Below, piece by piece: positions 34,017 through 42,512 of a stretch of DNA of 64,000 bases. A program made the translations under genes and the position numbers. The notes beneath the pieces were generated by a model. The model did no database searches. It saw only the letters and a program-made list of their open reading frames with translations, and was not told the DNA's origin. The stretch comes from Chloroflexi bacterium HGW-Chloroflexi-6. Lineage in GTDB: Bacteria > Chloroflexota > Anaerolineae > Anaerolineales > Villigracilaceae. Each line of letters opens with the position of its first letter. Position 1 is the stretch's first letter. The stretch spans positions 186,001-250,000 of the forward strand of contig PHBU01000001.1 in assembly GCA_002840685.1 (NCBI GenBank), written 5' to 3'.

Positions 34017-34022
34017 TATAAT
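34017..34022 (+). promoter_or_regulatory. -10 box upstream of the B12-mutase subunit gene
   Basis: Consensus TATAAT 27 nt before the ATG, with GGAGG at 34040-34044 as ribosome site. The -35 region is weak (around 33993). Confidence 0.5.
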
Positions 34023-34049
34023 CAGAAAAGAATTCCTTATGGAGGCCTT

Positions 34050-34454
34050 ATGACCGAACGGAAAATTCGTGTATTGGTAGCAAAACCCGGCCTGGACGGC
34101 CACGATCGCGGCGCAAAAGTGGTTGCGCGCGCCCTGCGCGATGCAGGCATGGAAGTGATCTATACCGGCCTGCGCCAGACCCCTGAAATGATCGCCGAAG
34201 CCGCATTGCAGGAAGATGTAGATGCAGTCGGCCTGTCAATCCTCTCCGGAGCGCATATGGCGCTGGTGCCGCGCGTGGTTGAACTGCTCAGGGCCAATGG
34301 GCAGAACAATGTCAAAATCTTTGTCGGTGGCATCATCCCTGATGAGGATGTGCCGCGCTTGAAAGAGATCGGCGTAATGGAGGTCTACGGACCCGGCTCA
34401 TCCACCGAAAAAGTTATCACCGATATTCGCACCGCAATTCCGACTGCCGGGTAA
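34050..34454 (+). CDS. B12-binding subunit of methylmalonyl-CoA mutase type
   Basis: 134-aa stand-alone cobalamin-binding domain: [34 protein letters not shown] with DGHDRG giving the cobalt His, [45 protein letters not shown]. This is the split form known in archaea and many Chloroflexota, where the large catalytic subunit is encoded elsewhere; none is in this window. It is followed after 3 nt by meaB. Confidence 0.92.
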   Translation: MTERKIRVLVAKPGLDGHDRGAKVVARALRDAGMEVIYTGLRQTPEMIAEAALQEDVDAVGLSILSGAHMALVPRVVELLRANGQNNVKIFVGGIIPDEDVPRLKEIGVMEVYGPGSSTEKVITDIRTAIPTAG

Positions 34455-34457
34455 ACA

Positions 34458-35465
34458 ATGGATCTTGCGCAATCTGTCTTGAACGGCGACAGGCTGGCGC
34501 TGGCGCGTCTGCTCTCGCGTGTGGAAAATGCCACACCTGAGGGCCTTGCCGCGTTGGATGCGCTTTTCCCGCACACCGGCAAGGCTCATTTATTGGGTGT
34601 TACCGGCGCGCCAGGGACAGGAAAATCATCACTGGTCAACCAACTGGCGCTGCATTACCGCAAACAGGATAAAAAAGTTGCCATCGTGGCCGTAGACCCT
34701 TCCAGCCCGTTTACCGGTGGGGCTGTGCTGGGCGACCGGGTGCGGATGCGCGACCTGGCCGGCGATACGGGCGTCTTCATCCGCTCGATGGCTTCGCGCG
34801 GCTCGTTGGGCGGTCTGGCGCAGGCCACCGCCGGGGTGGTGCAGGTTTTCGACGCCGCCGGATTCGATATCATCATTATTGAGACGGTCGGCGCCGGCCA
34901 ATCGGAAGTGGATATTGCCCGCCTGGCGCACACCACACTGGTGGTCGAGGCCCCCGGCCTGGGCGATGACATCCAGGCCATCAAGGCCGGAATCCTGGAA
35001 ATTGCCGATATTCTGGTCATCAACAAGGCCGACAACCCCGGTGTCGATTCAACAGAGCGCGCCCTGAAAACCATGCTCGAACTGGCGCACCCGGTCAAAC
35101 GGGTTTTCCAGCATCACGGCCAGGCCTTTGAAGTTCCCACGCATGATCTCGAACAGGAAAATGGCGACCCGCTCTGGATCCCGCTCATTCGCCGGACCGT
35201 GGCGATCCAGGCCAACGGCCTGCCAGAATTGCTTGAAGCGATTGCGGCGCACGTTATCTACCTGCGCGAAAGCGGAGATTGGGCACGCCGCGAAGAAGCC
35301 CGTCTTGAAGCGGAATTTGATCTATTATTGCGCGAAAGACTGGTGGAGTATTTCCGGCAACAGGTTTCTGATGAGATCGTGGCCAATTTTTTCACCGAAA
35401 CGCTGGCGAGGCGGATTGCCCCGCGCGAGGCGGTCGAGCAGTTATTGCAAAGGATGAAAGCATGA
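34458..35465 (+). CDS. meaB: MeaB/ArgK-type G3E GTPase, mutase chaperone
   Basis: 335-aa P-loop GTPase that gates cobalamin loading and protects the mutase. Walker A is GVTGAPGTGKSSLVNQLA; VDPSSPFTGGAVLGDRVRM, FIRSMASRGSLGG, IIIETVGAGQSEVDIA and the specificity motif NKAD are all as in MeaB. Its position next to the B12 subunit supports that role. The stop overlaps the next ATG (ATGA). Confidence 0.94.
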   Translation: MDLAQSVLNGDRLALARLLSRVENATPEGLAALDALFPHTGKAHLLGVTGAPGTGKSSLVNQLALHYRKQDKKVAIVAVDPSSPFTGGAVLGDRVRMRDLAGDTGVFIRSMASRGSLGGLAQATAGVVQVFDAAGFDIIIIETVGAGQSEVDIARLAHTTLVVEAPGLGDDIQAIKAGILEIADILVINKADNPGVDSTERALKTMLELAHPVKRVFQHHGQAFEVPTHDLEQENGDPLWIPLIRRTVAIQANGLPELLEAIAAHVIYLRESGDWARREEARLEAEFDLLLRERLVEYFRQQVSDEIVANFFTETLARRIAPREAVEQLLQRMKA

Positions 35466-36007
35466 TCTACGGAAAACGCATCCGCCTGCGGGCTGTTGAA
35501 CGCGAAGATTTACCCAAATTTGTCGAGTGGATGAACGACCCCGAAGTGACATCCGGACTGTTGATGCGCCTGCCGCTCTCAATGGCCGAAGAACAACGCT
35601 GGTTTGAAGGAATGTCACAACGTCCGGCCACTGAGCGGGTTCTAGCGATTGAGATCCGTGACGGTGATTCCTGGCGAATGATCGGCTCGACAGCTTTTCA
35701 TGACATTAATACCGTAGATCGAGAAGCGGAATTTGGCATCTCGATTGGCGAGAAAAGCGTTTGGAATCAGGGCTACGGCAGCGAGGCCACAACTCTCATG
35801 CTACGCCACGGGTTTGAAACCCTTAATTTGAACCGCATCTACCTGCATGTGCATGCCGACAATCCACGCGCCATCCGCGCTTATGAGAAGGTCGGCTATG
35901 TCCACGAGGGATGTATGCGCCAGGCAGTTTATAAGCACGGAAAATATATCGACGTCCATTTCATGAGCGTTCTGCGTTCAGAGTGGGACGAAATCAAGGA
36001 TAAATAA
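35462..36007 (+). CDS. RimJ/RimL-type GNAT acetyltransferase
   Basis: 181 aa: IYGKRIRLRAVEREDLPKFVEWMNDPEV, then FGISIGEKSVWNQGYGSEATTLMLRHGFETLNLNRIYLHVHADNPRAIRAYEKVGYVHEGCMRQAVYKHGKYIDVHFMSVL, a complete RimJ/RimL-style domain. Substrate unknown. It overlaps meaB by 4 nt and lies 4 nt before prs, so it is co-expressed with both. It belongs to the same subgroup as the two GNATs at 21.6-22.7 kb. Confidence 0.9.
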   Translation: MIYGKRIRLRAVEREDLPKFVEWMNDPEVTSGLLMRLPLSMAEEQRWFEGMSQRPATERVLAIEIRDGDSWRMIGSTAFHDINTVDREAEFGISIGEKSVWNQGYGSEATTLMLRHGFETLNLNRIYLHVHADNPRAIRAYEKVGYVHEGCMRQAVYKHGKYIDVHFMSVLRSEWDEIKDK

Positions 36008-36011
36008 AGTT

Positions 36012-36998
36012 ATGGCTCATAATGCTCTAGATATGAAAGTGTATGGCGGCATCAAGCTGTATGCCGGAACCGGTTCGCCTGAATTGGCGCAACATGTGGC
36101 CGATTACCTCGGCGAACCACTGTGCGGGCGCGATATTATTCAGTTCCCTAATGAGAACCTGTTTGTAAAATTACATTCCAGTGTGCGCGGGCAGGATGTT
36201 TACGTTATCCAGACCACATCCTCACCAGTGCATCGCAACCTGATGGAACTGCTGATCATGATCCAGACTCTTAAGCTGGACTCAGCGGCCCGTATCACGG
36301 CGGTCATTCCCTACTTCGCTTATGGCCGTTCGGATAAAAAAGATCAGCCGCGCGTACCGATCACCGCCCGCCTGATCGCAGATATGATCCAGGTGGCTGG
36401 CGCTGACCGTTACATCATCATCGAACCGCACGCCGGGCAGGTTCAGGGCTTTTTCTCGATCCCTGGCGACATCCTGACTGCGTTTTATCGCATCACCGAA
36501 CACCTGGTTGAAATCAAGCAGAAGATGAAAGATCCGGTTGTTGTGACGGTTGATCTGGGTTTTGCAAAAAAAGGCCGTAACCTGGCCGCCAACCTGGATG
36601 CGCCGATTGCTTTTATCGAAAAACGGCGTGTGGCCAACGATGCCAAAGCCCAGGCGCTAACGATCATTGGCGATGTCAACGACCGGGATGTGATCCTGGT
36701 TGACGATGAGATCGACACTGGCGGCTCGATCGTCCAGGCTGTCAACCTGGTCAAGCAGAATGGGGCTCGGGATGTCTATGTGATCTGCGTTCACCCGATT
36801 TTCTCATCCAGCGCCAGCGAACGATTGGCTGCCCTGCCGGTAAAGCAGTTCATCACCACCGATACCGTCCCGATCCCGCCTGAAAAAGCGTCCCTGCTCG
36901 GCGACCGGCTCAAGATCATTTCGGTTGCCCCGCTCCTGGGCGAAGTCATCCTGCGCGCCCACCAGGGCCGTTCGGTTGGCGAAATGTTCAACGAATAA
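36012..36998 (+). CDS. prs: Ribose-phosphate diphosphokinase (PRPP synthetase)
   Basis: Makes PRPP from ribose 5-phosphate and ATP for nucleotide, His and Trp synthesis. Motifs: FPNENLFVKLHSSVRGQDVYVIQ, IPYFAYGRSDKKDQPRVPITARLIADMI, HAGQVQGFF (the preceding Asp-Leu is replaced by Glu-Pro), the flexible loop FIEKRRVAN and the PRPP site VILVDDEIDTGGSI. The length of 328 aa is normal. The ribosome site is weak (AAGGA 11 nt away). Confidence 0.93.
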   Translation: MAHNALDMKVYGGIKLYAGTGSPELAQHVADYLGEPLCGRDIIQFPNENLFVKLHSSVRGQDVYVIQTTSSPVHRNLMELLIMIQTLKLDSAARITAVIPYFAYGRSDKKDQPRVPITARLIADMIQVAGADRYIIIEPHAGQVQGFFSIPGDILTAFYRITEHLVEIKQKMKDPVVVTVDLGFAKKGRNLAANLDAPIAFIEKRRVANDAKAQALTIIGDVNDRDVILVDDEIDTGGSIVQAVNLVKQNGARDVYVICVHPIFSSSASERLAALPVKQFITTDTVPIPPEKASLLGDRLKIISVAPLLGEVILRAHQGRSVGEMFNE

Positions 36999-37007
36999 AC
37001 CAACCTC

Positions 37008-37811
37008 ATGCCCGAACTGCCCGAAGTGGAAACCATCACTCGCAACCTGCGCCCGGCCCTGCTCGGGAGGCAGGTTGTGTCTGTCGGGCTGTTTTGGCCG
37101 CGCACCCTGGCCACCCCTGCAGCAGAGCGCTTCGCGGAGCAGATTTCGGGGCAACGCATTGAACAGGTCACACGACGCGCAAAATATATCCATATCACCC
37201 TGTCTGGGGGCCATTTATTGATCCACCTGCGCATGAGCGGAGATTTGTTCATGCGCCCCTCGCCTTACGCAGCACAGCCGCACGACCGCCTGCATTTGAT
37301 GCTCGATTCGGGCGAAACCCTGGTCTTTAACGACACACGCAAATTTGGGCGGGTCTGGTTGGTTGATCAGCCGGATGAAGTGCTCGGCAAACTCGGCCCG
37401 GAACCGTTTTCCGTTGAATTTTCATCTGCCAGCCTGCACACTGCCTTGCAATCCCATCATCGCCAACTCAAGCCTTTGCTGCTCGATCAGTCTTTTGTGG
37501 CCGGGCTGGGAAACATTTACAGCGACGAAGCATTACATTTGTCGGGTTTACATCCATTGAGGCAATCCGATACAATATCTTATGAAGAAGCTGGCAAACT
37601 GTTCGACGCCATCCGCGCTGTTTTGCAAACCGGCATCGACAACAATGGCGCGAGCATAGACTGGGTCTATCGCGGCGGCAGTTTCCAAAACCATTTCCGC
37701 GTTTATGGCCGCACAGGTGAAGCCTGTCTGGTCTGCAATACACCTATTCAACGGATTGTTGTTGGACAGCGCAGCACCCATTTTTGTCCTGGCTGTCAAT
37801 TGCGAGCGTGA
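37008..37811 (+). CDS. mutM: Formamidopyrimidine-DNA glycosylase
   Basis: Removes 8-oxoguanine and formamidopyrimidines. Starts with MPELPEVET (Pro2 nucleophile, Glu3). Middle motifs include LLIHLRMSGDLF, FNDTRKFGRVW, FVAGLGNIYSDEALHLSGLHP and the C-terminal zinc finger CLVC-x16-CPGC with IQRIVVGQRSTHFCPGCQ. Length 267 aa is normal. Nine nt after prs; the next gene starts 2 nt after its stop. Confidence 0.95.
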   Translation: MPELPEVETITRNLRPALLGRQVVSVGLFWPRTLATPAAERFAEQISGQRIEQVTRRAKYIHITLSGGHLLIHLRMSGDLFMRPSPYAAQPHDRLHLMLDSGETLVFNDTRKFGRVWLVDQPDEVLGKLGPEPFSVEFSSASLHTALQSHHRQLKPLLLDQSFVAGLGNIYSDEALHLSGLHPLRQSDTISYEEAGKLFDAIRAVLQTGIDNNGASIDWVYRGGSFQNHFRVYGRTGEACLVCNTPIQRIVVGQRSTHFCPGCQLRA

Positions 37812-37813
37812 TT

Positions 37814-38623
37814 ATGAACTTTTCCCTGATGGACATCATTCCCCTGTTGGTAGCGGCAGCGGTTGGCTATCTAATAGGCCTGCTGGACAAGTGGGTAACA
37901 TCCGGCCTCAAACAAAAAAAGCAAGAAAAACAAGAGACCCTGGCCTCTGAAAAAACATCGGCGCTGCTGGCATCGCAACAGGCCCGCTTGGAGCAGGCCG
38001 CCAAAGAACTGGCCGCCAGAGACCAGACCATCAAAGAAATAACTGCAAAACAAGAAGCTCAAGCCAGCAGCGAGCAGAGCGCCCTGCGAGTATCCTTCGA
38101 TGAGAATCAGAACTGCCTGGTCGAGTTGGATGGGCAACGCGTCCCAGCAGGGGAACTTACAACGGAGCAGCGCCAAAGATTGGTTGGGATTGTGGTTCAA
38201 ATCCGCCCATGGATCGACGGCAAACCTGTGCCAAAGGCAAGCCCGGCCTCACAGCCAGTTGCCTCGCCGCCGCCACCAGCCCCCCAGCCGCGAGTTCCGC
38301 TGTCCTCCTATCCGGCTTCATCGCCCCTGACCGGGCCGCCGCCACGCATCGACCCGATCCGCGGGCTGCGCGGCATTGTCGAAAAAGATATCACCAAAAA
38401 GGACAGCTCGAATCTTGTCAGCGTTGTTGCGCTGATCGATCAGGTTTTGCAGCGCCAGTTGGTAAACACCCCCCTCGAATCCCGCAGGATCAAACTGGAA
38501 GAAGGCCCGCACGGTGAAGTGCAGGTGCATGTCGGTGCGGTGCGTTATGCGAGCATTGATGAAGTGCCACAGCCTGAAATTCAGGCCGCCATCAAAAATG
38601 CGATCGCCGAATTCAACAGTTGA
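37814..38623 (+). CDS. Membrane-anchored coiled-coil protein of unknown function
   Basis: 269 aa from the ATG at 37814. One TM helix at the N-terminus (IIPLLVAAAVGYLIGLLDKWV), a charged coiled coil (residues about 36-80), a segment with WIDGKPVPKAS near residue 130, a Pro-rich linker (about 135-175), then a conserved-looking C-terminal domain (RGLRGIVEKDITKKDSSNLVSVVALIDQVLQRQL...RYASIDEVPQPEIQAAIKNAIAEF). Not recognised. Follows mutM immediately and is ended by a strong terminator. Confidence 0.75.
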   Translation: MNFSLMDIIPLLVAAAVGYLIGLLDKWVTSGLKQKKQEKQETLASEKTSALLASQQARLEQAAKELAARDQTIKEITAKQEAQASSEQSALRVSFDENQNCLVELDGQRVPAGELTTEQRQRLVGIVVQIRPWIDGKPVPKASPASQPVASPPPPAPQPRVPLSSYPASSPLTGPPPRIDPIRGLRGIVEKDITKKDSSNLVSVVALIDQVLQRQLVNTPLESRRIKLEEGPHGEVQVHVGAVRYASIDEVPQPEIQAAIKNAIAEFNS

Positions 38624-38660
38624 TCTTCCGATCATTGGTTGCCGGAATGGCAGAAAACAA

Positions 38661-38686
38661 AAAACAGGGCAAATTTGCCCTGTTTT
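38661..38686. terminator. Bidirectional terminator after the mutM operon
   Basis: Perfect palindrome: 38661-38673 pairs with 38674-38686 and both flanks carry A/T runs. It serves both the plus-strand hypothetical and the convergent YtxH-like gene. Confidence 0.88.
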
Positions 38687-38710
38687 TATCTTAAAACAGA
38701 ATATTTGCGA

Positions 38711-38926
38711 TCAACTGCGAGGCGCGCGCAACTCCGCCAGGTGCCGTTCCAATTCAGCCCGGCGCGTATCTGCCGCAAAGCGAACTTCATCGACAAAGCT
38801 CGAGGCCCGCCCGCGCAACTGGCCGCGCAACTCTTCGCCAGATTTGGGCGCAAGCAAAATTGCAATTGTCGAGCCAAACAGCCCGCCAACAAACAAACCG
38901 ATCAGAAAGCCAAACATGCGTCGCAT
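38711..38926 (-). CDS. YtxH-like small membrane protein
   Basis: 71 aa: an N-terminal TM helix (FGFLIGLFVGGLFGSTIAILLAPKSGEELRGQL) followed by a charged amphipathic helix (VRFAADTRRAELERHLAEL). The TM-APKSGEELR order is the YtxH signature. AAAGGAGAG lies before the ATG. YtxH proteins are stress-related in Firmicutes but their role is unclear. Confidence 0.85.
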   Translation of the reverse strand: MRRMFGFLIGLFVGGLFGSTIAILLAPKSGEELRGQLRGRASSFVDEVRFAADTRRAELERHLAELRAPRS

Positions 38927-38996
38927 CGTTCTCTCCTTTTCGTATGATTTCTATAAAACATTATAGGTCAAAAACACCCTCAATGGAAGATTGACG

Positions 38997-39002
38997 TATA
39001 AT
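38997..39002 (+). promoter_or_regulatory. -10 box for panB
   Basis: Consensus TATAAT about 118 nt before the panB ATG, giving a roughly 110-nt leader. The -35 hexamer is not clear. Confidence 0.5.
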
Positions 39003-39054
39003 AAAAGTGTCGCATGTATCTTTCGGAACGTGACGACCACTTATTCACAATCGG

Positions 39055-39100
39055 CTATCCAATGCGGCCAACCTGGGGGATGCCGCAAACGAGGCCCCTA
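39055..39100 (+). ncRNA. Candidate pan RNA motif in the panB 5' leader
   Basis: The long leader of panB contains a hairpin: TGCGGC (39063-39068) pairs with GCCGCA (39082-39087), with a smaller C-C/G-G helix inside and unpaired As, and a following GAGGCCCC. The pan motif is a published conserved RNA upstream of pan genes in Chloroflexi, Firmicutes and deltaproteobacteria, described as a stem with bulged As. Location and taxon fit; the exact match to the covariance model was not tested. The ribosome site lies in a self-complementary AGGGTACCCT (39111-39120). Confidence 0.4.
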
Positions 39101-39120
39101 CCTTTTATGGAGGGTACCCT

Positions 39121-40008
39121 ATGTCTACACCTGCAATTACCTTCAACACAGCCCAAACTGCGCGCAAAAAAGTGACCACGCTCACCCTGCGCCAGAAAAA
39201 AGAACGCAGCGAACCGATCTCAATGCTGACCGCTTATGACTACCCATCGGCGCTGGCCGTTGACCAGGCCGGAGTGGATGTCATCCTGGTTGGCGATTCG
39301 CTGGCGATGGTGGTGCTTGGCTACGAAAACACCCTGTCGGTAACCATGGACGATATGCTCCATCACAGCCGGGCGGTGGCACGCGGCGCAAAATACGCCT
39401 TGTTAATCGGCGATATGCCTTTCATGTCGTATCAGATCTCGGTTGAAGATGCCGTGCGCAACGCCGGACGCTTCCTGCAACAGGGCGGCATGGACGCGAT
39501 CAAACTCGAAGGCGGCGCAGAGCGCGTCCCGGCCATTCGCGCCATCATCAGTGCCGGGATTCCCGTCATGGGTCACCTTGGCCTGACGCCGCAGTCGGTC
39601 AACCAGTTGGGCGGATTCCGCCCGCAGGCCAAAAACGCCGTTACCGCCCACAAGCTGCTCGAAGATGCGCTGGCGCTCGAAGAAGGCGGGTGTTTCGCCA
39701 TCGTGCTCGAATCGGTTCCGGCGCGGCTGGCTGAATATGTCTCGAAACACCTGAGCATACCGACGATTGGCATTGGCGCGGGTGTGGGTTGTGACGGACA
39801 GGTGCTCGTCACCCACGATATGCTCGGCCTGTTCGACCGCTTTACACCCAAATTTGTCAAAAAGTATGCCAACCTGCACACCGAGATGCAGCGCGCCATA
39901 GGCGCGTATATCGACGATGTCGAAACCCGGCGCTTCCCGGCCGTGGAACACACCGTCGCCATGCCCGATGCCGAGTGGGATGAGTTCCTGCGTGGCCTCG
40001 AAGCCTGA
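39121..40008 (+). CDS. panB: 3-methyl-2-oxobutanoate hydroxymethyltransferase
   Basis: Makes ketopantoate from ketoisovalerate and methylene-THF, the first pantothenate step. Motifs: MLTAYDYPSALAVDQAGVDVILVGDSLAMVVLGYENT, IGDMPFMSYQ, AIKLEGG, MGHLGLTPQSVNQLGGFRPQ, VLESVPARLA, TIGIGAGVGCDGQVLVTHDMLG. Length 295 aa is slightly above the usual 265-280 through a longer N-terminus. It overlaps panE. Confidence 0.96.
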   Translation: MSTPAITFNTAQTARKKVTTLTLRQKKERSEPISMLTAYDYPSALAVDQAGVDVILVGDSLAMVVLGYENTLSVTMDDMLHHSRAVARGAKYALLIGDMPFMSYQISVEDAVRNAGRFLQQGGMDAIKLEGGAERVPAIRAIISAGIPVMGHLGLTPQSVNQLGGFRPQAKNAVTAHKLLEDALALEEGGCFAIVLESVPARLAEYVSKHLSIPTIGIGAGVGCDGQVLVTHDMLGLFDRFTPKFVKKYANLHTEMQRAIGAYIDDVETRRFPAVEHTVAMPDAEWDEFLRGLEA

Positions 40009-40882
40009 GCCTGTCCTGATCTGCGGCACTGGCGCGCTGGCGACCCTGTTCGCGGCGCGCCTTTCTGCCGCCTGCATTCGCGTTACGATGCTGGGCTCAT
40101 GGCCCGAAGCCATTGCAGCACTCAACCGCGATGGCGCGCGCCTTGGGGATGATGTCTATCCTGTCCGCGCGGTGAGTGACCCACGAGAATGCCAGGGAGC
40201 GGGTTTGGCGCTGGTGCTGGTCAAAGCCTGGCAGACGGAGCGCAGCGCCCGTCAGCTTGCAGAATGTCTGGCGGAAGATGGAATCGCCGTCAGCTTGCAA
40301 AACGGGCTGGGGAACCGCGAAACGCTCGCGGCGCACCTCAGCCCGTCTCGCGTTAAACAGGCCGTCACCACGCTCGGAGCAACCCTGCTCGGCCCCGGCC
40401 AGGTCCGTTTTGGCGGGGAGGGGGTCATCTCGCTCGAGGCCGCTCCCGCCCTGGATGTGCTGGCGGCTCATTTAACGGAATCCGGGCTGCGGGTGGAGCG
40501 AGTCGAAGCGATCGAAAGCCTGGTCTGGGGAAAACTGGTCATTAACACGGCGATCAACCCGCTGACAGCGCTTTTCAAAATCCCCAATGGTAAACTGCTC
40601 GAAAGCCCGCCCGCGCGCGAGATGATGGCTGCCCTGGCGCGTGAAACCGCCGTAGTGGCCGCCCTTCAAGGGGTCAGTCTGCCATTTGCTGATCCGCTTG
40701 CGGCCGTGGAAGCGGTTGCGCAGCGCACGGCGACCAATCATTCATCGATGCTGCAAGATGTTTTGCGCGGTGCGCCAACCGAAATCGATGCAATTTGCGG
40801 CGCGGTGGCGCGTTTGGGGGGCGAGAAAGCCCCGTTGAACCGGGCGATGTGGCAGTTGGTGAAGGCGCTTGGTTCGTGGTAA
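39980..40882 (+). CDS. panE: 2-dehydropantoate 2-reductase
   Basis: NADPH-dependent reduction of ketopantoate to pantoate. N-terminal Rossmann motif LICGTGALATLFAARLSAA. The catalytic Lys is in LVWGKLVINTAINPLTALF and the substrate-binding part in SMLQDVLRGAPTEIDAICGAVARLGG. About 300 aa, normal. The open frame extends upstream inside panB; ATG at 39980 overlaps panB by 29 nt, and GTG at 39992 is a good alternative. With panB it gives two consecutive pantothenate steps. Confidence 0.9.
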   Translation: MSSCVASKPEPVLICGTGALATLFAARLSAACIRVTMLGSWPEAIAALNRDGARLGDDVYPVRAVSDPRECQGAGLALVLVKAWQTERSARQLAECLAEDGIAVSLQNGLGNRETLAAHLSPSRVKQAVTTLGATLLGPGQVRFGGEGVISLEAAPALDVLAAHLTESGLRVERVEAIESLVWGKLVINTAINPLTALFKIPNGKLLESPPAREMMAALARETAVVAALQGVSLPFADPLAAVEAVAQRTATNHSSMLQDVLRGAPTEIDAICGAVARLGGEKAPLNRAMWQLVKALGSW

Positions 40883-40918
40883 TATCAGCCTGCCAAAATT
40901 TTGCGCGGAGGCGTTTGA

Positions 40919-41818
40919 ATGCAAAAAGTGATCCTGCTGCTCGTTTTTGTTCTGGTTCTATTTAGCCCGACCCTGGCCATGGCCCAAGCTGATTCCCCGG
41001 TGCTGGATGAGTTGATCATTCAGGTCTGGCCGGAGTACGACCAGCCCTCGATGCTGGTGATCTATGATTTCAAACTGGCGGAGGGCACAACCCTGCCGGT
41101 TTCGTTGAAGCTGCGGGTTCCAAAAGAAGGCAATATTTTTGCCGTAGCCCAGGAAACAAGCGAAGGGCTGATGAACGTTCAGTACGAGCCGCCTGTGACC
41201 GAGGGCGATTATGATGTCCTGACCCTGGTGGTCAGCGATCTCTCCTATCATCGGATCGAGTTTTACGCTCCTTACCAGCGGCTGGGGGCCTCGCGCCAGT
41301 ATTCCCTGCTCTGGCCAGGCGATTACGCGGTGACCACCCTGACAACTCTGGTGCAGAAGCCGGTTGGCGTGAACAGCCTGGTGACCGAGCCCAGTCTGGC
41401 CGAAATGCCTGCGGCCGATGGGTTTGTCTATGCCCAGGGCTCGTTCTCTAATTTGCCCGCCGGAGAACCGTTTACGCTTTCGGTGCAATATGAAAAGGAT
41501 GGCGATGCACTGAGCGTTAACAGCCAGCCGCCCACGCTGCCAGGGTTGGAACAGCCAACCGAAGGCGTTTTTTCGCTGACCCAGGCCCTGCCCTGGCTGG
41601 CAGGCGGGTTGGGTGTGGTATTGATCGTCGGCGGCCTGGCCTGGTACTGGGTATCGGGCCGCGCCAGAAAATCTGGCCGGGATGCTTCGCGCAAGCGCCA
41701 TGCCTCGCATACAGACAGCTCGACAACGCAGCAGATCTACTGCTCGCAGTGTGGCAAGCGCAACGAAGGCAACGACCGTTTTTGCCGGGCCTGCGGAGCG
41801 CCTCTGCGCCGCGACTAA
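40919..41818 (+). CDS. Secreted-domain membrane protein with cytoplasmic zinc ribbon
   Basis: 299 aa with GGAGG before the ATG. A signal peptide (VILLLVFVLVLFSPTLAMAQA) leads to a beta-rich outside domain of about 200 residues. A TM helix (LPWLAGGLGVVLIVGGLAWYWV) follows, then a basic segment and a C-terminal zinc ribbon (YCSQCGKRNEGNDRFCRACGAPL). This topology puts the ribbon in the cytoplasm, so it could be a transmembrane adaptor. Family not recognised. Gene is 36 nt after panE. Confidence 0.78.
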   Translation: MQKVILLLVFVLVLFSPTLAMAQADSPVLDELIIQVWPEYDQPSMLVIYDFKLAEGTTLPVSLKLRVPKEGNIFAVAQETSEGLMNVQYEPPVTEGDYDVLTLVVSDLSYHRIEFYAPYQRLGASRQYSLLWPGDYAVTTLTTLVQKPVGVNSLVTEPSLAEMPAADGFVYAQGSFSNLPAGEPFTLSVQYEKDGDALSVNSQPPTLPGLEQPTEGVFSLTQALPWLAGGLGVVLIVGGLAWYWVSGRARKSGRDASRKRHASHTDSSTTQQIYCSQCGKRNEGNDRFCRACGAPLRRD

Positions 41819-41843
41819 CTGGCTGGCCGCCATGCCCTAAAAA

Positions 41844-41878
41844 AAGAAGCCCGTTCCTGTTTCAGGAGCGGGCTTCTT
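41844..41878 (-). terminator. Terminator of the MerR-type regulator gene
   Basis: A 14-16 bp stem (41844-41859 with 41863-41878) overlaps the last codons of the regulator gene. On the minus strand it is followed by a run of seven T (complement of 41838-41845). It also separates the convergent zinc-ribbon gene. Confidence 0.75.
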
Positions 41879-42497
41879 CGAGGGTCTGGTACGTTTTCAA
41901 CAGATTGACCAGGATCAAATCGGTAAAACCGTGCATTTTGCTGAGCATCTTGCCCCAGGCCAGCCCTGGCGGTACATGCGCCCCATCATAAGTGTTGATC
42001 ATGGCTTCAAGCAGGCTATTGCGAAAAAACAGGAATGCGCGCGTTGCGTCTACAGCATTCAGCCCATAGCGCCGCGCGCGCGAGGCGTATTCGTAGCCGA
42101 GAGCATAGGCTTCATTGGCCGTGTCGGCATCGTTGACCACCATGTAATTCATCAATCCACGGATCAAGGCCATGCCGCTGGTGCGGTATTGGGCGCGGGC
42201 GGGTTCATCCAATTTTTTGTACCAGTCTTCCGCCTCCAACCGGCCATCAGCGATCTGCATCCGCACCTGGCCAATGGCGCTTTGCATGGCGCTGGCCGGT
42301 TCCAACTCGTGGGTTTCACGGGTCGTATTCTGCCAGAGTTCGATCTCAGATTTGAGATAGCGGCGATGCTGGCCTGATGTGCGGTGTGTGGGCAGGATGC
42401 CCTTGTCGGACCACAGCCGTACCGTGGAGGGGTGGATGCCCAAAATTTGGGCGACATCGTTGAGCTTTAGCCAAATTTCCCGTTGCGCGTTCGCCAT
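41862..42497 (-). CDS. MerR-type HTH regulator with helical C-terminal sensor domain
   Basis: 211 aa. The N-terminus is a MerR-like winged helix: LKLNDVAQILGIHPSTVRLWSDKGILPTHRTSGQHRRYLKSEIELW. The C-terminal 130 residues are helical (ALIRGLMNYMVVNDADTANEAYALGYEYASRARRYGLNAVDATRAFLFFRNSLLEAMI) and resemble the globin-like/RsbR-type sensor helices rather than the short MerR coiled coil. It lies 15 nt after the PucC-like gene and probably regulates it. Confidence 0.82.
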   Translation of the reverse strand: MANAQREIWLKLNDVAQILGIHPSTVRLWSDKGILPTHRTSGQHRRYLKSEIELWQNTTRETHELEPASAMQSAIGQVRMQIADGRLEAEDWYKKLDEPARAQYRTSGMALIRGLMNYMVVNDADTANEAYALGYEYASRARRYGLNAVDATRAFLFFRNSLLEAMINTYDGAHVPPGLAWGKMLSKMHGFTDLILVNLLKTYQTLEEARS

Positions 42498-42512
42498 TTA
42501 ACCTGCCTTTGC

